Of a stretch of DNA of 64,000 bases, positions 51,082-62,362 are shown piece by piece. The position numbers were made by a program, and so were the translations under genes. Positions within the stretch are counted from its first letter, which is position 1. Every line of letters begins with the position of its first letter. Below the pieces are notes generated by a model. The model was not told the DNA's origin, searched no databases, and saw only the letters and a list, made by a program, of their open reading frames with translations. The DNA is from Micropterus salmoides (taxonomy: Eukaryota; Chordata; Actinopteri; Centrarchiformes; Centrarchidae), in the NCBI RefSeq assembly GCF_014851395.1, contig NW_024040707.1, forward strand, positions 6,794,187 through 6,858,186, written 5' to 3'.

Positions 51082-52533
51082 TGAGCACAGATTCATTCAT
51101 AATAGTGAAGACTTCACCGACTGATTCGTGGGCCGGACAGTGAGAGAAACCTTATGCATCACCAAGCATCCCCTAACCAATGGACCTTGAAAGAGAAAGT
51201 GATTATTGTAGATAAAAACTGTGATTGAGTTGGGATGAACATTGATCTTTACACTTATACAATCTCAATCTGCACTTATTCATAACTCCTTTATACTGTT
51301 ATACATTGGGAAGCCATAATACTGGTGATTTTGACCTTATCCAGGAATTAAAATTACATTGCAAATTTAGAGAAAGCAAGCAAGAAAACTTAATTTACAG
51401 TAGAGCACTTTTTAAAGGATAGAAGGGACAGATAATACATATATATACACTGTATATGAAACAAGAGGAAGTAAGTGTATAACCCACAAAGTAAAAGTTA
51501 TTGAAAAAAGAAAACATGTGGGTTTTAAGAAAGATGTGCACTGATTTGCCTACTCTGAGACTTTTCCTTTAGAGGTTGGAGGGCACAATAACTCCTTTAA
51601 GTAGATTACAGAGGTGCCTAGTCATGTAATGCCTTATATGAAGAGAAACTAAAACTAGTGTAGCGTGATATATTTTTTTTAAGTTGTTGTTAAAAAGCAT
51701 TTCTGCATGGTTTTCAATCAAAACAGTAAAAATTAGCTGAGGCTGCTAAACTGATTCTTGCAATATTCCTTTGTTGGAAACAAAGCAGGACTGAACTGAT
51801 CTTATGAATGAGCTTAACATTTAGATTGGGATCACAGGTTATTCCAATATGTTTTTACACTGGGATGGAAACTGTGGGCAAGTGGGCCAATTACATTTTA
51901 GATGTACAACCGTATCTGTGCCAAGATTGTTTTTTTTTTTATAATTCAAACAGATTTATCTAACCTGAACTAATAGAGGACAGTTGGCCATGATGTTAAT
52001 TTGGTCGTAACATTAGAGACATATTTTCACTGTTAAACGCCAATGTGTCTTTAAGAGCGAATTTCAATGACTTAAAAATATGTTTGATAGGAATGTATGT
52101 CACAGTATGACCCCAGCCTTTGTGTTGAAAGATATTGTTTCCTGTCGTAAGCAATGCAACTTTTTACTTGTACAGTTTTGTTTGTGTGTTTGTAGTCAGA
52201 TGACATTGCACTTATTTCTTCATTTTCTGTTTTGTTGTAAATACTGGACAGATGTGTCTTACATATAGTGAAACATGTTGAAATTTTTTACATATGTCCT
52301 GCATTTTCACTCAATGATTTGTGTTTTTATTTTTTTCAAATTCTAGAATTAACAGATTTGTTCAGATTATTCACAGGCTTTGTACATACCTGTTCCCATA
52401 ATTTCACTTCATCACTATCATTCATCAATAATTATTACACAGTACGCTTCTTCCTTTGCTGATGAGCTACTAAAAGCTTGTTTGAAGCACACTGAAATAC
52501 ACAGCACCATCAGTATTTCACATGAAAAATAAA
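51082..52533 (+). other. Probable ccn5 3' UTR
   Basis: AT-rich sequence after the ccn5 stop, with AATAAA at 52528-52533 as a plausible end. No coding sequence is seen. The true end is uncertain and an earlier site may be used. Confidence 0.4.
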
Positions 52534-52757
52534 GCCAAATTAATGAGTAGTAGTATTACTATTAACTTTTTCAATTTTACCATTTGGCTGCTGGAGGCTT
52601 TTCCAGTCAGACCAGATGACATTTGTGAGACATCCTGACATCTAGTGGACAAAAGAACATACTGCGGAGACTGAGGACATTTACGTTTACTCATTTGGAT
52701 TTTGAGCAACAACATACAAGCATCAATAAAGCATCATCAACCTTGTAATATCTTTAG

Positions 52758-52796
<39 letters not shown>

Positions 52797-53640
52797 CCCT
52801 ACCTAGTTCCAAGGTGCATGGAGAAGGGTAAAAAGTCTGGGGGGGGTCAAAACTCCAGTGTAACACTTTATTGTCAGACCAACACTTTTGGGCTTGTGAC
52901 ACACTCCTGCAATTTGCATAAAAAAATTTTACTCTCTGAATCATAACTCAGTTCAATCTGAAGACACAGACATGATACACATATTTGTAGATTACAGACA
53001 TTCAGAAGAGCAATATTCAGGTGGCCTGCGTTTGACACATCCTTTTGGTATTGCTATTATTAAGAGATTATCACTGATTTATAAAGCTTTACTTAATGAT
53101 TTGACAACCACAAATAAAGCCATCACTAACATTTATTAAGTGAGTATAAAGTATTTTGTAAAGAGCACACAGACTTAGTTGGCACAGTAAACTGTTTAGG
53201 ATAGTACAAGAGGATTTTATCTAACAGTCGTAATATTACTGATAAAATACATTATCAAAAGCATACTATCAGCTGATAAGCAGCTGCTACACACAAGTTA
53301 CTACAGGAAGTGATAAACCTTACAGTTTTGTAAACCCTACCACATAAATCTGAAATGTGTACTAGGTTACCCATGTCAGAAATGGTGCTTGAAGCGTAGG
53401 CTACTACACTCGAGGTAAACTTGATTCAGTTTCCATTACTCATAAGGTATTGTCAGAGGAGTCAGAAAAAGAAAGGAAATCTTCATGTAAGGCCCATGTA
53501 GATACAAACCTGTAATTGTAGTCTAAGCTGTTACTTGGGCTCAGCATGGATTCATTTGAGATGACTTTGTGTGACGAATCAGTCAACTGATGTAATTTTG
53601 CAGATTCTCACAGGTGCAGTAATTCAAATACAGAATGTGG
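52534..53640. other. Intergenic, with a (CA)n microsatellite
   Basis: An (CA)n run of about 17 units lies at 52761-52794, followed by a C run. Otherwise nothing is recognised before the 5' flank of the receptor array. Confidence 0.5.
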
Positions 53641-53758
53641 AGGCAAGAGCATGACACAGGAAGCCTGATCTGAACTACCTAGCTTCCGTTTCTAAGTAAA
53701 GAGAAGGCCAGCACACTCTCTGACAGAAGGAACTGTACTAACTGTTGTCCAGAAGAAA

Positions 53759-54723
53759 ATGAATAGAACATCTAGTTCTTGTGTCAGCCTTGACTTTACA
53801 GGCAAATTCCTGCCTCCTGTTTACATCCTAGTATTCATCATTGGTCTGGTAGCTAATGGATTGGGATTGAAGTCTTTGCTGCACAACTGGAAGAAACTGG
53901 GTAACGTCAATGTTTTTGTTCTCAACCTTGGACTTACAGATATTTTGTATCTGCTCACACTCCCAATTTTGGTGGTGTACTACTTTAAGAAGAGCGAATG
54001 GATCTTTGGAGCTACATTCTGCAAGATAACAAGATTCTGCTTCAACCTGAATTTATATGGGAGCATCGGGTTCCTCACCTGTATAAGTGTGTACAGGTAC
54101 CTGGCCATTGTCCATCCAATGAGAGTGATGGGAAGAATAACTGTCACCCACTCTGTAGCTATCTCTGTCATGGTTGGCTGCTGGTGAGCGTTCAAAGTCT
54201 TCCTGATATGTTGTTCAGCAAAGCATCTGGAAACAACACTGGGAAATGTTATGATACCACCGATAAGAGCCATGTTGAGGATTACCTGAAATTCAGCTTT
54301 GGACGGGCAATCACTGGGTTTTGCATCCCACTCCTCATCACACTGGGCTGTTATGGACATGTGATCGTCATTCTCTGCCGCACAAGTACCATTGACAAGG
54401 TACTGAAACAGAGAAGTTTGAAATTGTTGTTCATCTTGATTCTTCTCTTCTCTGTTTGTTACATTCCCCATCATGTATTCAAGAACCTGAACCTCTTGGT
54501 AAGAGTTCTGTCCAAACAGGGAATATGCCATGAATGGTTTAATGGAGTCTACATTGCTCATCAGATAAGTCGTGGACTTGTGTGTCTGAACAGTGCTCTC
54601 AACCCTCTGGTTTACCTCCATGGAAATGAAGGCATTTCTGCTCAGCTCAGACGACTACTCCAGCAAGCTCGTCAGACTATCTCACGGCTGTCCACCACCA
54701 CATTTCAAATATCCCAGGTGTAA
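53759..54723 (+). pseudogene. P2Y-like GPCR, copy 1, frameshifted
   Basis: This single-exon receptor resembles P2Y1-type nucleotide receptors: PPVYILVFIIG in TM1, a CISVYRYLAIVHP stretch at the end of TM3, CYDTT in extracellular loop 2, HVFK in TM6 and SRGLVCLNSALNPLVY in TM7. One T is missing in the T run at about 54174-54175 compared with copy 2. The frame therefore ends at TGA in TM4 after 142 residues; the remaining TM4-TM7 part continues in another frame to the stop at 54721-54723. The rest is well preserved, so the break is recent or is a sequencing error. A likely 5'-UTR splice acceptor (CTCTGACAG, ending 53726) precedes the ATG, as in copy 2. The family predicts a Gq-coupled receptor for extracellular nucleotides; the ligand cannot be read from sequence. 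Confidence 0.85.
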
Positions 54724-54784
54724 ATTATCTGATGTACGAATGAAATTGAACAATTGTATTGTATCATCTGCCACCATAAAGCAT

Positions 54785-55160
54785 TTATTGTGCCCGGTCA
54801 AGGTTTTAATCTGTGTCGTGGTTGTTTTTCTGTTAAAGTAAAAAAAAATCTCAGACTACAAAAAGAAATTTCACTTAAAATATCTGACATCTGTAAATGT
54901 CACAGTTCACTTCTTTAGAGAGCAGAACCATGTATAGTAGGGAGTTTCAGTACTATGCATGATCGGTATTATGTTAAAACAGGAAATTCATAGTGTGAAT
55001 GTGTTAAACAGGATGCACTGTTAACTGTATGAGCTTAACTGACTGCAACAGAGCAGAGCAGTACTGGTACTGATACTATATGTATAACCTATCAAGCACA
55101 ATGGGCCTTCACAACAATACATATTTGAGACGTAACTACTACAACTTATAACTTTAGCTG
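54785..55160. other. Spacer between receptor copies 1 and 2
   Basis: The left part is related to the 3' flank of copy 2 (AAAACAGGAA, AACAGGATGCACTG), showing that flanks were duplicated with the genes. No coding sequence is seen. Confidence 0.5.
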
Positions 55161-55199
55161 TATGGAAATAGTTGTAATAGCGATTAAGATAGACTACTA

Positions 55200-55520
55200 T
55201 GAGTCAGTGCGCAGACTGAGTTCCTCTGATTGGGTGTTGCTAACCATTACAAGGTCTAGGCTAAAAACCAGAGCAGACAGGATCTTTGATGTCTGGGCCC
55301 CCTACGCTCTGAATCAAGCTACCAGAGAAGTTCAGGCTTGCATAGCCTGTTTCTGTTTTTGTCTCACTTCTTAAGACACATTTGTACAAAACAGCAACAA
55401 TGTGTGATGCATATTTTTTCCCCTTTTATTTGTATATTGACTTGCTTAGATTTTATATATTGATTGTTGAAAACCACTGCGTGATGCAAATCTTTATTCG
55501 ACTTGTTTAAGATAAGTAAG
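55200..55520 (+). mobile_element. Degenerate LINE 3' fragment
   Basis: A decayed version of the C-terminal LINE block readable at 60.78-60.92 kb: CTAAAAACCAGAGCAGACAGG, GGGCCCCCTACGCTCTGAATC and a CACTTCTTAAGACACATTTGT stretch in the same order. It lies between receptor copies 1 and 2. Confidence 0.55.
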
Positions 55521-55713
55521 TAAGTTATTTTTTTCCCTTTGTGTGACTAATCAGCCCACTGCACTGACACTGTGGTTTCAAAAACAAGAACATAGAATGT
55601 GGAGGCAAGAGCAAGCACAGGAAGCCTTTTCTGAATAACCCTGTGTCTGTCTCTAAGTGACAGTAGACCAACACACTCTGACAGGAAAAGTATTAACTGC
55701 TGTCTGGAAGAAA

Positions 55714-56673
55714 ATGAATAACACATCTTGTCCTTCAGTCAATTTTGACTTTACAGGCAAATTCCTGCCTCCTGTTTACATCCTAGTATTCATCATTGGT
55801 CTGGTAGCTAATGGATTGGGATTGAAGTCTTTGCTGCACAACTGGAAGAAACTAGGAATCGTCAATGTTTTTGTTCTCAACCTCGGACTTGCAGATATTT
55901 TGTATCTGCTCACACTCCCATTTCTGATGGTGTACTACTTTAAGAAGAGTAAATGGATCTTTGGAGCTACATTCTGCAAGATAACAAGATTCTGCTTCAA
56001 CCTGAATTTATATGGCAGCATCGGGTTTCTTACTTGTATAAGTGTGTACAGGTACCTGGCCATTGTCCATCCAATGAGAGTGATGGGAAGAATAACTGTC
56101 ACCCACTCTGTAGCTATCTCTGTCATGGTTTGGCTGTTGGTGAGCATTCAAAGCACTCCTGACATGTTCTACCCCAAAACATTTGGAAACAGCACTGGGA
56201 AATGTTACGATACCACCAATAACAACAATGCTAAGGATTACCTGAAATACAGCTTTGGATGGACACTCACTGGGTTTTGCATCCCACTCCTCATCACACT
56301 GGGCTGCTATGGACATGTGATTGTTGTTATCTGCCGCACAAATTCCACTGACAAGGTACTGAAACAGAGAAGTTTGAAATTGTTGTTCATCTTGATTCTT
56401 CTCTTCTCTGTTTGTTACATTCCTCATTTTGTATTCAAGAACCTGAACCTCTTGGCAAGAGTTCTGTCCAAACAGGGAATATGCTATGAATGGTTTAATG
56501 GAGTCTACATTGCTCATGAGATAAGTCGTGGCCTTGTGTGTCTGAACAGTGCTCTCAACCCTCTGGTTTACCTCCATGGAAAAGAACATATTCCCGCTCA
56601 GTTCAGACGACTCCTCCAGCAAGCTCGTCGAACTGTCACACGACTGTCCACAAGTCAAACCCCCCCGGTGTAA
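55714..56673 (+). CDS. P2Y-like G-protein-coupled receptor, copy 2
   Basis: An intact 319-residue, seven-helix receptor. N-terminal sequons (NNTS) precede TM1 (about residues 19-41). The conserved Asp of TM2 is in LGLADILYLLTLP. The TM3 Cys (FGATFCK) pairs by family rule with the loop-2 Cys in GKCYDTT. TM7 has SRGL and the LNPLVY version of NPxxY. These match the P2Y1-like branch, whose members sense extracellular nucleotides. Compared with its sisters, the TM6 His of the H-x-x-K nucleotide-binding motif is Phe (PHFVFK), and the C-terminus is TPPV instead of a PDZ-ligand type end. I chose the ATG at 55714 because it aligns with copies 1 and 3. An in-frame ATG at 55657 lies upstream of a probable splice acceptor (AG 55683-55684) and is likely intronic. 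Exact orthology (p2ry1-like or p2ry11-like) is open. Confidence 0.9.
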   Translation: MNNTSCPSVNFDFTGKFLPPVYILVFIIGLVANGLGLKSLLHNWKKLGIVNVFVLNLGLADILYLLTLPFLMVYYFKKSKWIFGATFCKITRFCFNLNLYGSIGFLTCISVYRYLAIVHPMRVMGRITVTHSVAISVMVWLLVSIQSTPDMFYPKTFGNSTGKCYDTTNNNNAKDYLKYSFGWTLTGFCIPLLITLGCYGHVIVVICRTNSTDKVLKQRSLKLLFILILLFSVCYIPHFVFKNLNLLARVLSKQGICYEWFNGVYIAHEISRGLVCLNSALNPLVYLHGKEHIPAQFRRLLQQARRTVTRLSTSQTPPV

Positions 56674-56719
56674 ATGATTGGATGTACGAATGAAATTGAA
56701 CAATGGTGTTGCATCATCT

Positions 56720-58240
56720 GCCACTATAACACATTTATTGGTCAAGGTTTTAATCTATGCCGTAGTTATATTGCTGTTAACATACTCAAAAAATCTTAGA
56801 TGAAAAAATAAAATGTACTTAAAATATTCTGAAAATGTCACTGTTCACTTTTTTAGAGAATAGAATGTTTAGTGGTGGGGGGGTCAGCACTATGCGTGAT
56901 CGGCATCGTGTTAAAACAGGAAGTTGATAACGTGAGTGCGTTTATAAACAGGATGCACTGCTAACACAAACAGAAAAGTTTCTGCACCCTCCCTCATACA
57001 GAGTCAGCCACGCTGTTTAATTTTCATCATTGATTCAGTCTGTAACAAAGTCCATTAATTAGAGGTTTGACTCATGTCATAATCAAAATCTTGGTTGGAT
57101 ATCAGTTTGTTACTCTTAACTATCTAAAGTTAGCATATTAATTTCCGTGAACAGCGGTTTTTGCCCTCGCATTCAAATATATCAATCAGTCACCCTCAGC
57201 TCAGAATAAAAACGTTTTTGCAAGACAGCTGTCAAGTTGTTAGAGCACTTCCACTATCATTTTTATTACACATAATGTAATCTCAGTTTAAATTGTGAAA
57301 ATCTGTATAAAGCTTTGGATACTTAGGACCATTGAATAATTATTTCATATCATCTCTCTCTAAATTAGTTGCACTGATGGGATATAATTCTTTTAATATT
57401 GGAGATTACTGTATGATAATATTTCTGAGTGAGCAGGATCGTGGTGCAGCATCAAAATGCCAATCAGAGCAGACAGGCCCCCAAATGAGTTCAATGATTG
57501 GTCAAAATGTATTGGGCCATTGTTGTAGCAGAACCAATTGTGTTCGAGTTGTGTAACTGTATCTCAATCTCTGTGTGCATAATCAGACATGTAAATGTGT
57601 AAAATAATCTCTAAATGCGTACATAAATTTTTGAATGTATCCACAAATCTGTATTATTAATGTCTGAGAAGTCTAAATATTTTGCTATGTGAATTGTGCG
57701 GCACTTTTGTTGTGGATGAGATCTTTAAATGTGTGTGGAGATTTGTCTGTGTTCATCACTAGCTGTACAGCCTACATAGCACCAGTCGGCGGTAGCACCC
57801 AGTGATTTTAAGAGAGTTTAAAATTCGGTCACATGAGCTGGTAACTGTGCGCATGAGCAGCAAAGCTGAGATCCCTTTAAGAGTGACTGTTAACCATGAC
57901 AAGCTGATATACTTTGCTTCATTTATGTTTGGATAAAAGTACTCTTGTTGACACAAATGTGTTCTGGTCAAATAAGCAATTATTTATCTGTAATTCATCA
58001 TGTAGCCTACATTTATCAGACTTAATTTCAGCACCTTACAATGTTCAGGAAGTCTGCTGCCTGTCTGCACATAGAGACGTGATAGAGATGTGTTACATGT
58101 TACTGTTATTGGGATTTATACCAGCCTTGTATTTACATTCTTACATGGTAGATTAATGGAAAATCATGTAGTCAAATAAAAAAAAATGAATAGCTCTTTG
58201 TATGTATGAGTTTTTAATATTTTCTGGCTAAGAATGTCTC
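56720..58240. other. Spacer between receptor copy 2 and the LINE
   Basis: The first part is the 3' UTR/flank of copy 2, with AATAAA near 56804. No other exon, RNA gene or clear repeat is seen up to the LINE. Confidence 0.45.
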
Positions 58241-61140
58241 TTTTTAAGACAGACAGACTTCACCCAAACAAACGGGGATCAGAAATGTTAGCTGCTCACA
58301 TACAGCATGTGGTGCGGTCCACACATGACTTACGTGAATGACTAATCATTCATGCAGCACACCTGGACACACCACCGCTCACTGAACAGATCTCTGCCTC
58401 ACTGCCACTAAGAACTGTCTCCACCTGCTGGCATGTAAAGCTGTCTGCTCACAGTGCTGTTCCAAAGACTTCTATTCTTGTCATCATCATGCATAGACCA
58501 GTAAACCGAAATGTGCACATCCCACACAGAAATAGTAGTAATCTCTTAAGGATTAGGACAACTGCAACAACTCCAGCACCCAGAACAAACTCATTTAAAA
58601 TGGCTCTCTTCAACGTGAGATCTCTGTCAAGTAAGACTTTTATCTTGTCTGCAAATCTAGATTTTATGTTTTTAACTGAATCCTGCTAGCTGAACTGTGT
58701 CCGCCTCAATATGATTGTTTTAGTCAACCGAGGGTCAGTGGTCGTGGTGGTGGGCTAGTGAGCGTGTATAGGAAAAATTTTAAATGTCATCAAGTACGCT
58801 GTGATGAATTTAACTCCTTTGAAGTTCTCACTCTTAAACTTGGAGGGCTGCAACCTATCATATTTGTTATAATTTATCGTCCCCCAAAACCGCCTGGAGG
58901 ATTTTTATCAGAACTTCCTGAATTTTTATCTTCTCTGGTTTTAAATTATGACAAAATTGTTCTTTGTGGAGATTTTAATATTCATGTTGATGACCCCACC
59001 AATGTTAATGCAACTGACTTTTTAAACATGGCCACTTCTTTTAACTTCAAACAACATGTCAAAGGTCAAACACATAACCGTGGTCATACACTGGACTTGG
59101 TTTTTACCCTGGGTGTCAGCATTTCCTCGGTGGAATTAGAGGACATGACCATATCTGACCACAGATGTATTGTTTTTAGCTGCGATTCGCCTGTTACTCA
59201 TGCCGCCTCACCAAGCTCCGTGTGTTCTCGCATCTTTAATGAACAAAGTGTTTAAAAGTTTTGCGCATTCTTTCAGAGCCAAAGCCAACACCTGTCTGAT
59301 TCCAACACCAACAATCTGGTCAATCACTTCAATCAAATCTGCTTGTTGTCACTAAATATTACTGCTCCTCTAAAGGTTAGGCCTACGTCTAAAGCTAGTA
59401 AGCAACCCTGGATAAATGACAGCATTCGCAGCCTAAAAAGGGAATGCAGGAAAGCAGAGCGCAGATGGAAAAAATCCAGTCTCCAAGTCCATTACCTCAG
59501 TCTGAAGGATTTATTAATTAACTACAATAACATGGTTAAGGATGCGAGAACACACTATTTTTCTGAACTCATTACTACACAAACACAATCCCAGGTTTCT
59601 GTTTAAGACTGTGGATCAGCTGGTAAACCCAACCCCTCCTTGTGCCTCAGCTGGAAGTAATCATGACTGAATTGTTTTTCTTATTTTACCAATAAGGTGG
59701 TGTCAATCAGAGCCTCTATTACCCCCGCGGCCTCTTACTCAGAGATCCCTCACCAGCAACAAGAGAGTTTTAACCAGTTTTATCCCATCGACTTGTCTGA
59801 GCTTTTAAAAACAGTATCACAAATTAGAGTGTCCTCCAGCCCACTTGATGTATTACCTACAAAGTTTTTACTGAAAGTAATAGATTCTGTTGGGCCCCAT
59901 TTGATCTCTGTTTTCAACAGCTCCCTATCTACTGGTTGTGTCCCTGATTATTTTAAAACAACTTGCGTGAACCCACTTTTAAAGAAACCTGGTTTAGATC
60001 CTCCCTCCCACATAATTTTAGACCAATTTCAAAACTGCCTTTTCTTGCAAAGATTCTAGAAAGAATTGTGTCCAAACAGCTGCTCACTGTACTGGAAAAT
60101 AACAAATTATTTGAAAAGTTTTAATCTGGTTTCAGGAAGTACCACAGCACTGAGACTGCCCTGCTTAGAGTCACCAATGACCTTTTAATGTCTGCTGATG
60201 AAGGCATGTGCTCAGTCCTGGTACTCCTGGACCTTAGCGCTGCTTTTGACACCATTGATCACAACATCATGTTAGACAGACTGAGGCACTGGGTGGGGAT
60301 CTCTGGTACGGCCCTAGAATGGTTTTCATCCTACCTGTCAAATAGGAAGTTTTGCGTGTCTGTAAAAAACTATGTCTCTTCGTTCTGTCCAGTTAAATAC
60401 GGTGTGCCTCAGGGGTCGGTCTTAGGACCCATTTTGTTTTCCTTGTATCGGCTTCCCCTTGGACATATTATCCAAAAACATGGCATTTCTTTTCATATTT
60501 ATGCTGATGACACACAAATATACTTGCCCGTCAGATCCACAGACCCTGGAATGCTGAGTTCACTTAACAACTGCCTTTGTGAAGTTAAAAAATGGATGTC
60601 AAATAATTTCCTCCAACTGAACTCAGACAAAACAGAAATCCTGGTCATTGGCTCCCAGCAGATAGCACTACTAATACTGCCATCTGCTGGTTCCCTAGTA
60701 AATCACATACACACCAATACATAGTCCCATACACACCAGCACGTACCTTGAGATCCTCGGGCAGAGGTCTGTTGTCTGTTCCAGAGTCTCGACTGAAAAC
60801 TAAAGGGGACAAAGCGTTTGCTGTCAGGGCCCCGAGGCTCTGGAACAGCCTGCCCGAGGAAATCAGGTCGGTCAGTGAACTCTTTTAAGTCCCTTCTTAA
60901 AACATACTTTTATAGGAGAGCCTTTCCCAATCTTATTTGACTTTATTTTATCCCTTTTATTTTATTGTATTTTACTAATTTTATATTTATCTTAAACGTG
61001 TATTTTAGTCTTTTCAATGTTTTCATGCTTTTATCTTGTATTGTTTTTGTATTATTGTCTCTTGGGTATTATTGTCTTTACACTTGTTAAAGCACTTTGT
61101 AACTTGTTTTTGAAAAGTGCTCTACAAATAAATATTATTA
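58241..61140 (+). mobile_element. Decayed L2-like LINE with ORF1 esterase remnant
   Basis: The pieces in order are: the end of an SGNH-esterase-like ORF1 (TDRLHPNKRGSEMLAAHIQH, 58249-58308; stop at 58339-58341); an APE-type endonuclease (FNVRSLSS at about 58609, an LTE glutamate at about 58674, YRPPKPPGG, CGDFNIHVDD at about 58962, and SDHRC at about 59155); and the reverse transcriptase (SAAFDTIDHNIM at about 60237, YGVPQGSVLGPILFSLY at about 60398, catalytic YADDTQIYLP 60500-60529). A C-terminal ALWNSLPEE-like region follows near 60830, and the tail ends with GTGCTCTACAAATAAATATTATTATCATA. At least four stops or shifts break it (for example TAG after ESC near 58688). The order and the esterase ORF1 fit the L2/CR1 group. 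It is inserted in the receptor array in the same orientation. Confidence 0.88.
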
Positions 61141-61387
61141 TCATATTTGATACATTCAGAATTTATTGCAATGTGTTGCCCATATCATGTTTTTTTAAAA
61201 CAACAAAAAACATGTAGAACACAACATCTTTTGAGCCTTTTATCGTCAGCAGCATGATAGTCTTCCCCTAACTCCTCCATGTCACTCCATCCATAATCAG
61301 CATATCTTCTATGCTGTACTTTTTTGCCATTTAAAAAATACAAACCAGTCACAAATTCCTGTGTATTTCTCCTCTGAATTGGTCTAG

Positions 61388-62362
61388 GACCCAAGTGCAG
61401 GACACAGATAGTGCAGGTACAGTTCCTAAGGTTTATTCAGACAAACAGAAAGCGAGCACACTTACGGGCAGAGTGGCTGATAAAACAGAGTCCAAAACAA
61501 CAGGGTGACAAGACGAGCAAGGCAAGCAAACAGGACAACATACTGCAGAACACTGGAACCACAATGACCGGACAAACACCAGGTATATATACACACACAC
61601 GGATTAACGAGCAGGGCGGGAGCAACACAGGTGACAGACATGAGACTAATAAGACACAGGCAGGCAGGGAAAGAGCAGAGGGGAGAACAGAGAGACAGCC
61701 AGGCAGAGGGATACTGGAAGGCACAGACATGACAGGTTACTGAACACATAACAGATCAGAGGAATAAATATAAACTAATAAAGACACAAGCAGACAGATC
61801 ACCAAGAACTACAACAAACGATGAAAAACAGACTGAAGCTGGGATTAAAGAGAACACAGAGCAGACAAGGGCAACATTACACAGACCAAAAGTAAACACT
61901 AAGACATGAACTGAGACAGAACTAGGAGCTAAGATGCAGAGCTAACCGAGAATACAAGACCAGGAGCCAAACCTCAAAACAGGAAACATGATAACAGACT
62001 GACAGGAGTAGGGAACAGAGACGGAACCGACTGCGAATAGGACAACCATAAACATGGAACAGAACAGCAAATAAGGGAAATACCCAAACACAACAGACTA
62101 AATAACAGATACTAGACAAAGGACAACAAGACAGATACTGAACAGATCAAAATAAACACTGAAGTACACGGACCAGGAGTAAATACAAAGACATTAACAC
62201 CGGACTGGGAACTAAGACATGGAACCAAAACACAGACTAAATAACAGATACCAAACTGATAAATGAATAAACTCAGAACTAAACGAACGCACAAACATTC
62301 AGATAAAAAACCAAACCCTCAGAATCAAAACCCAAAAACACTCAGCACAGGATCGTGACACT
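61388..62362. repeat. T-poor dispersed element, ends CCCAAGTGCAGGACACAG and GGATCGTGACA
   Basis: The plus strand is rich in A, C and G and has few T for nearly 1 kb (ACAGAGAGACAGCCAGGCAG, GACACAGGCAGGCAGGG). Sharp changes of composition occur at both sides. The edges resemble a fish interspersed repeat I recognise (left AGTGCAGGACACAG with GGTTTATTCAG, right GATCGTGACA). Low T on one strand explains the open frames on both strands; there is no protein resemblance. Confidence 0.5.

Noticed and set aside
53998..54723. Treating the 3' frame of receptor copy 1 as a separate gene
   Set aside because: It is the TM4-TM7 part of the same receptor after the one-base deletion. Its first 60 or so residues are out-of-frame reading of TM3-TM4 sequence.
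55657..55713. Upstream in-frame ATG giving receptor copy 2 a 19-residue longer N-terminus
   Set aside because: It lies before a probable splice acceptor (AG 55683-55684), and copies 1 and 3 lack the extension; the ATG at 55714 aligns with both sisters.
56008..56745. Long antisense open frame (245 codons) over receptor copy 2, and similar ones over copies 1 (53980-54621) and 3 (63368-63958)
   Set aside because: They mirror the codon structure of a conserved receptor gene, encode no recognisable protein, and differ in extent between copies; they are shadows of the sense frame.
61411..61743. Overlapping open frames on both strands near 61.4-61.75 kb
   Set aside because: Explained by T-poor low-complexity DNA that lacks stop codons; residues are repetitive and match no family.
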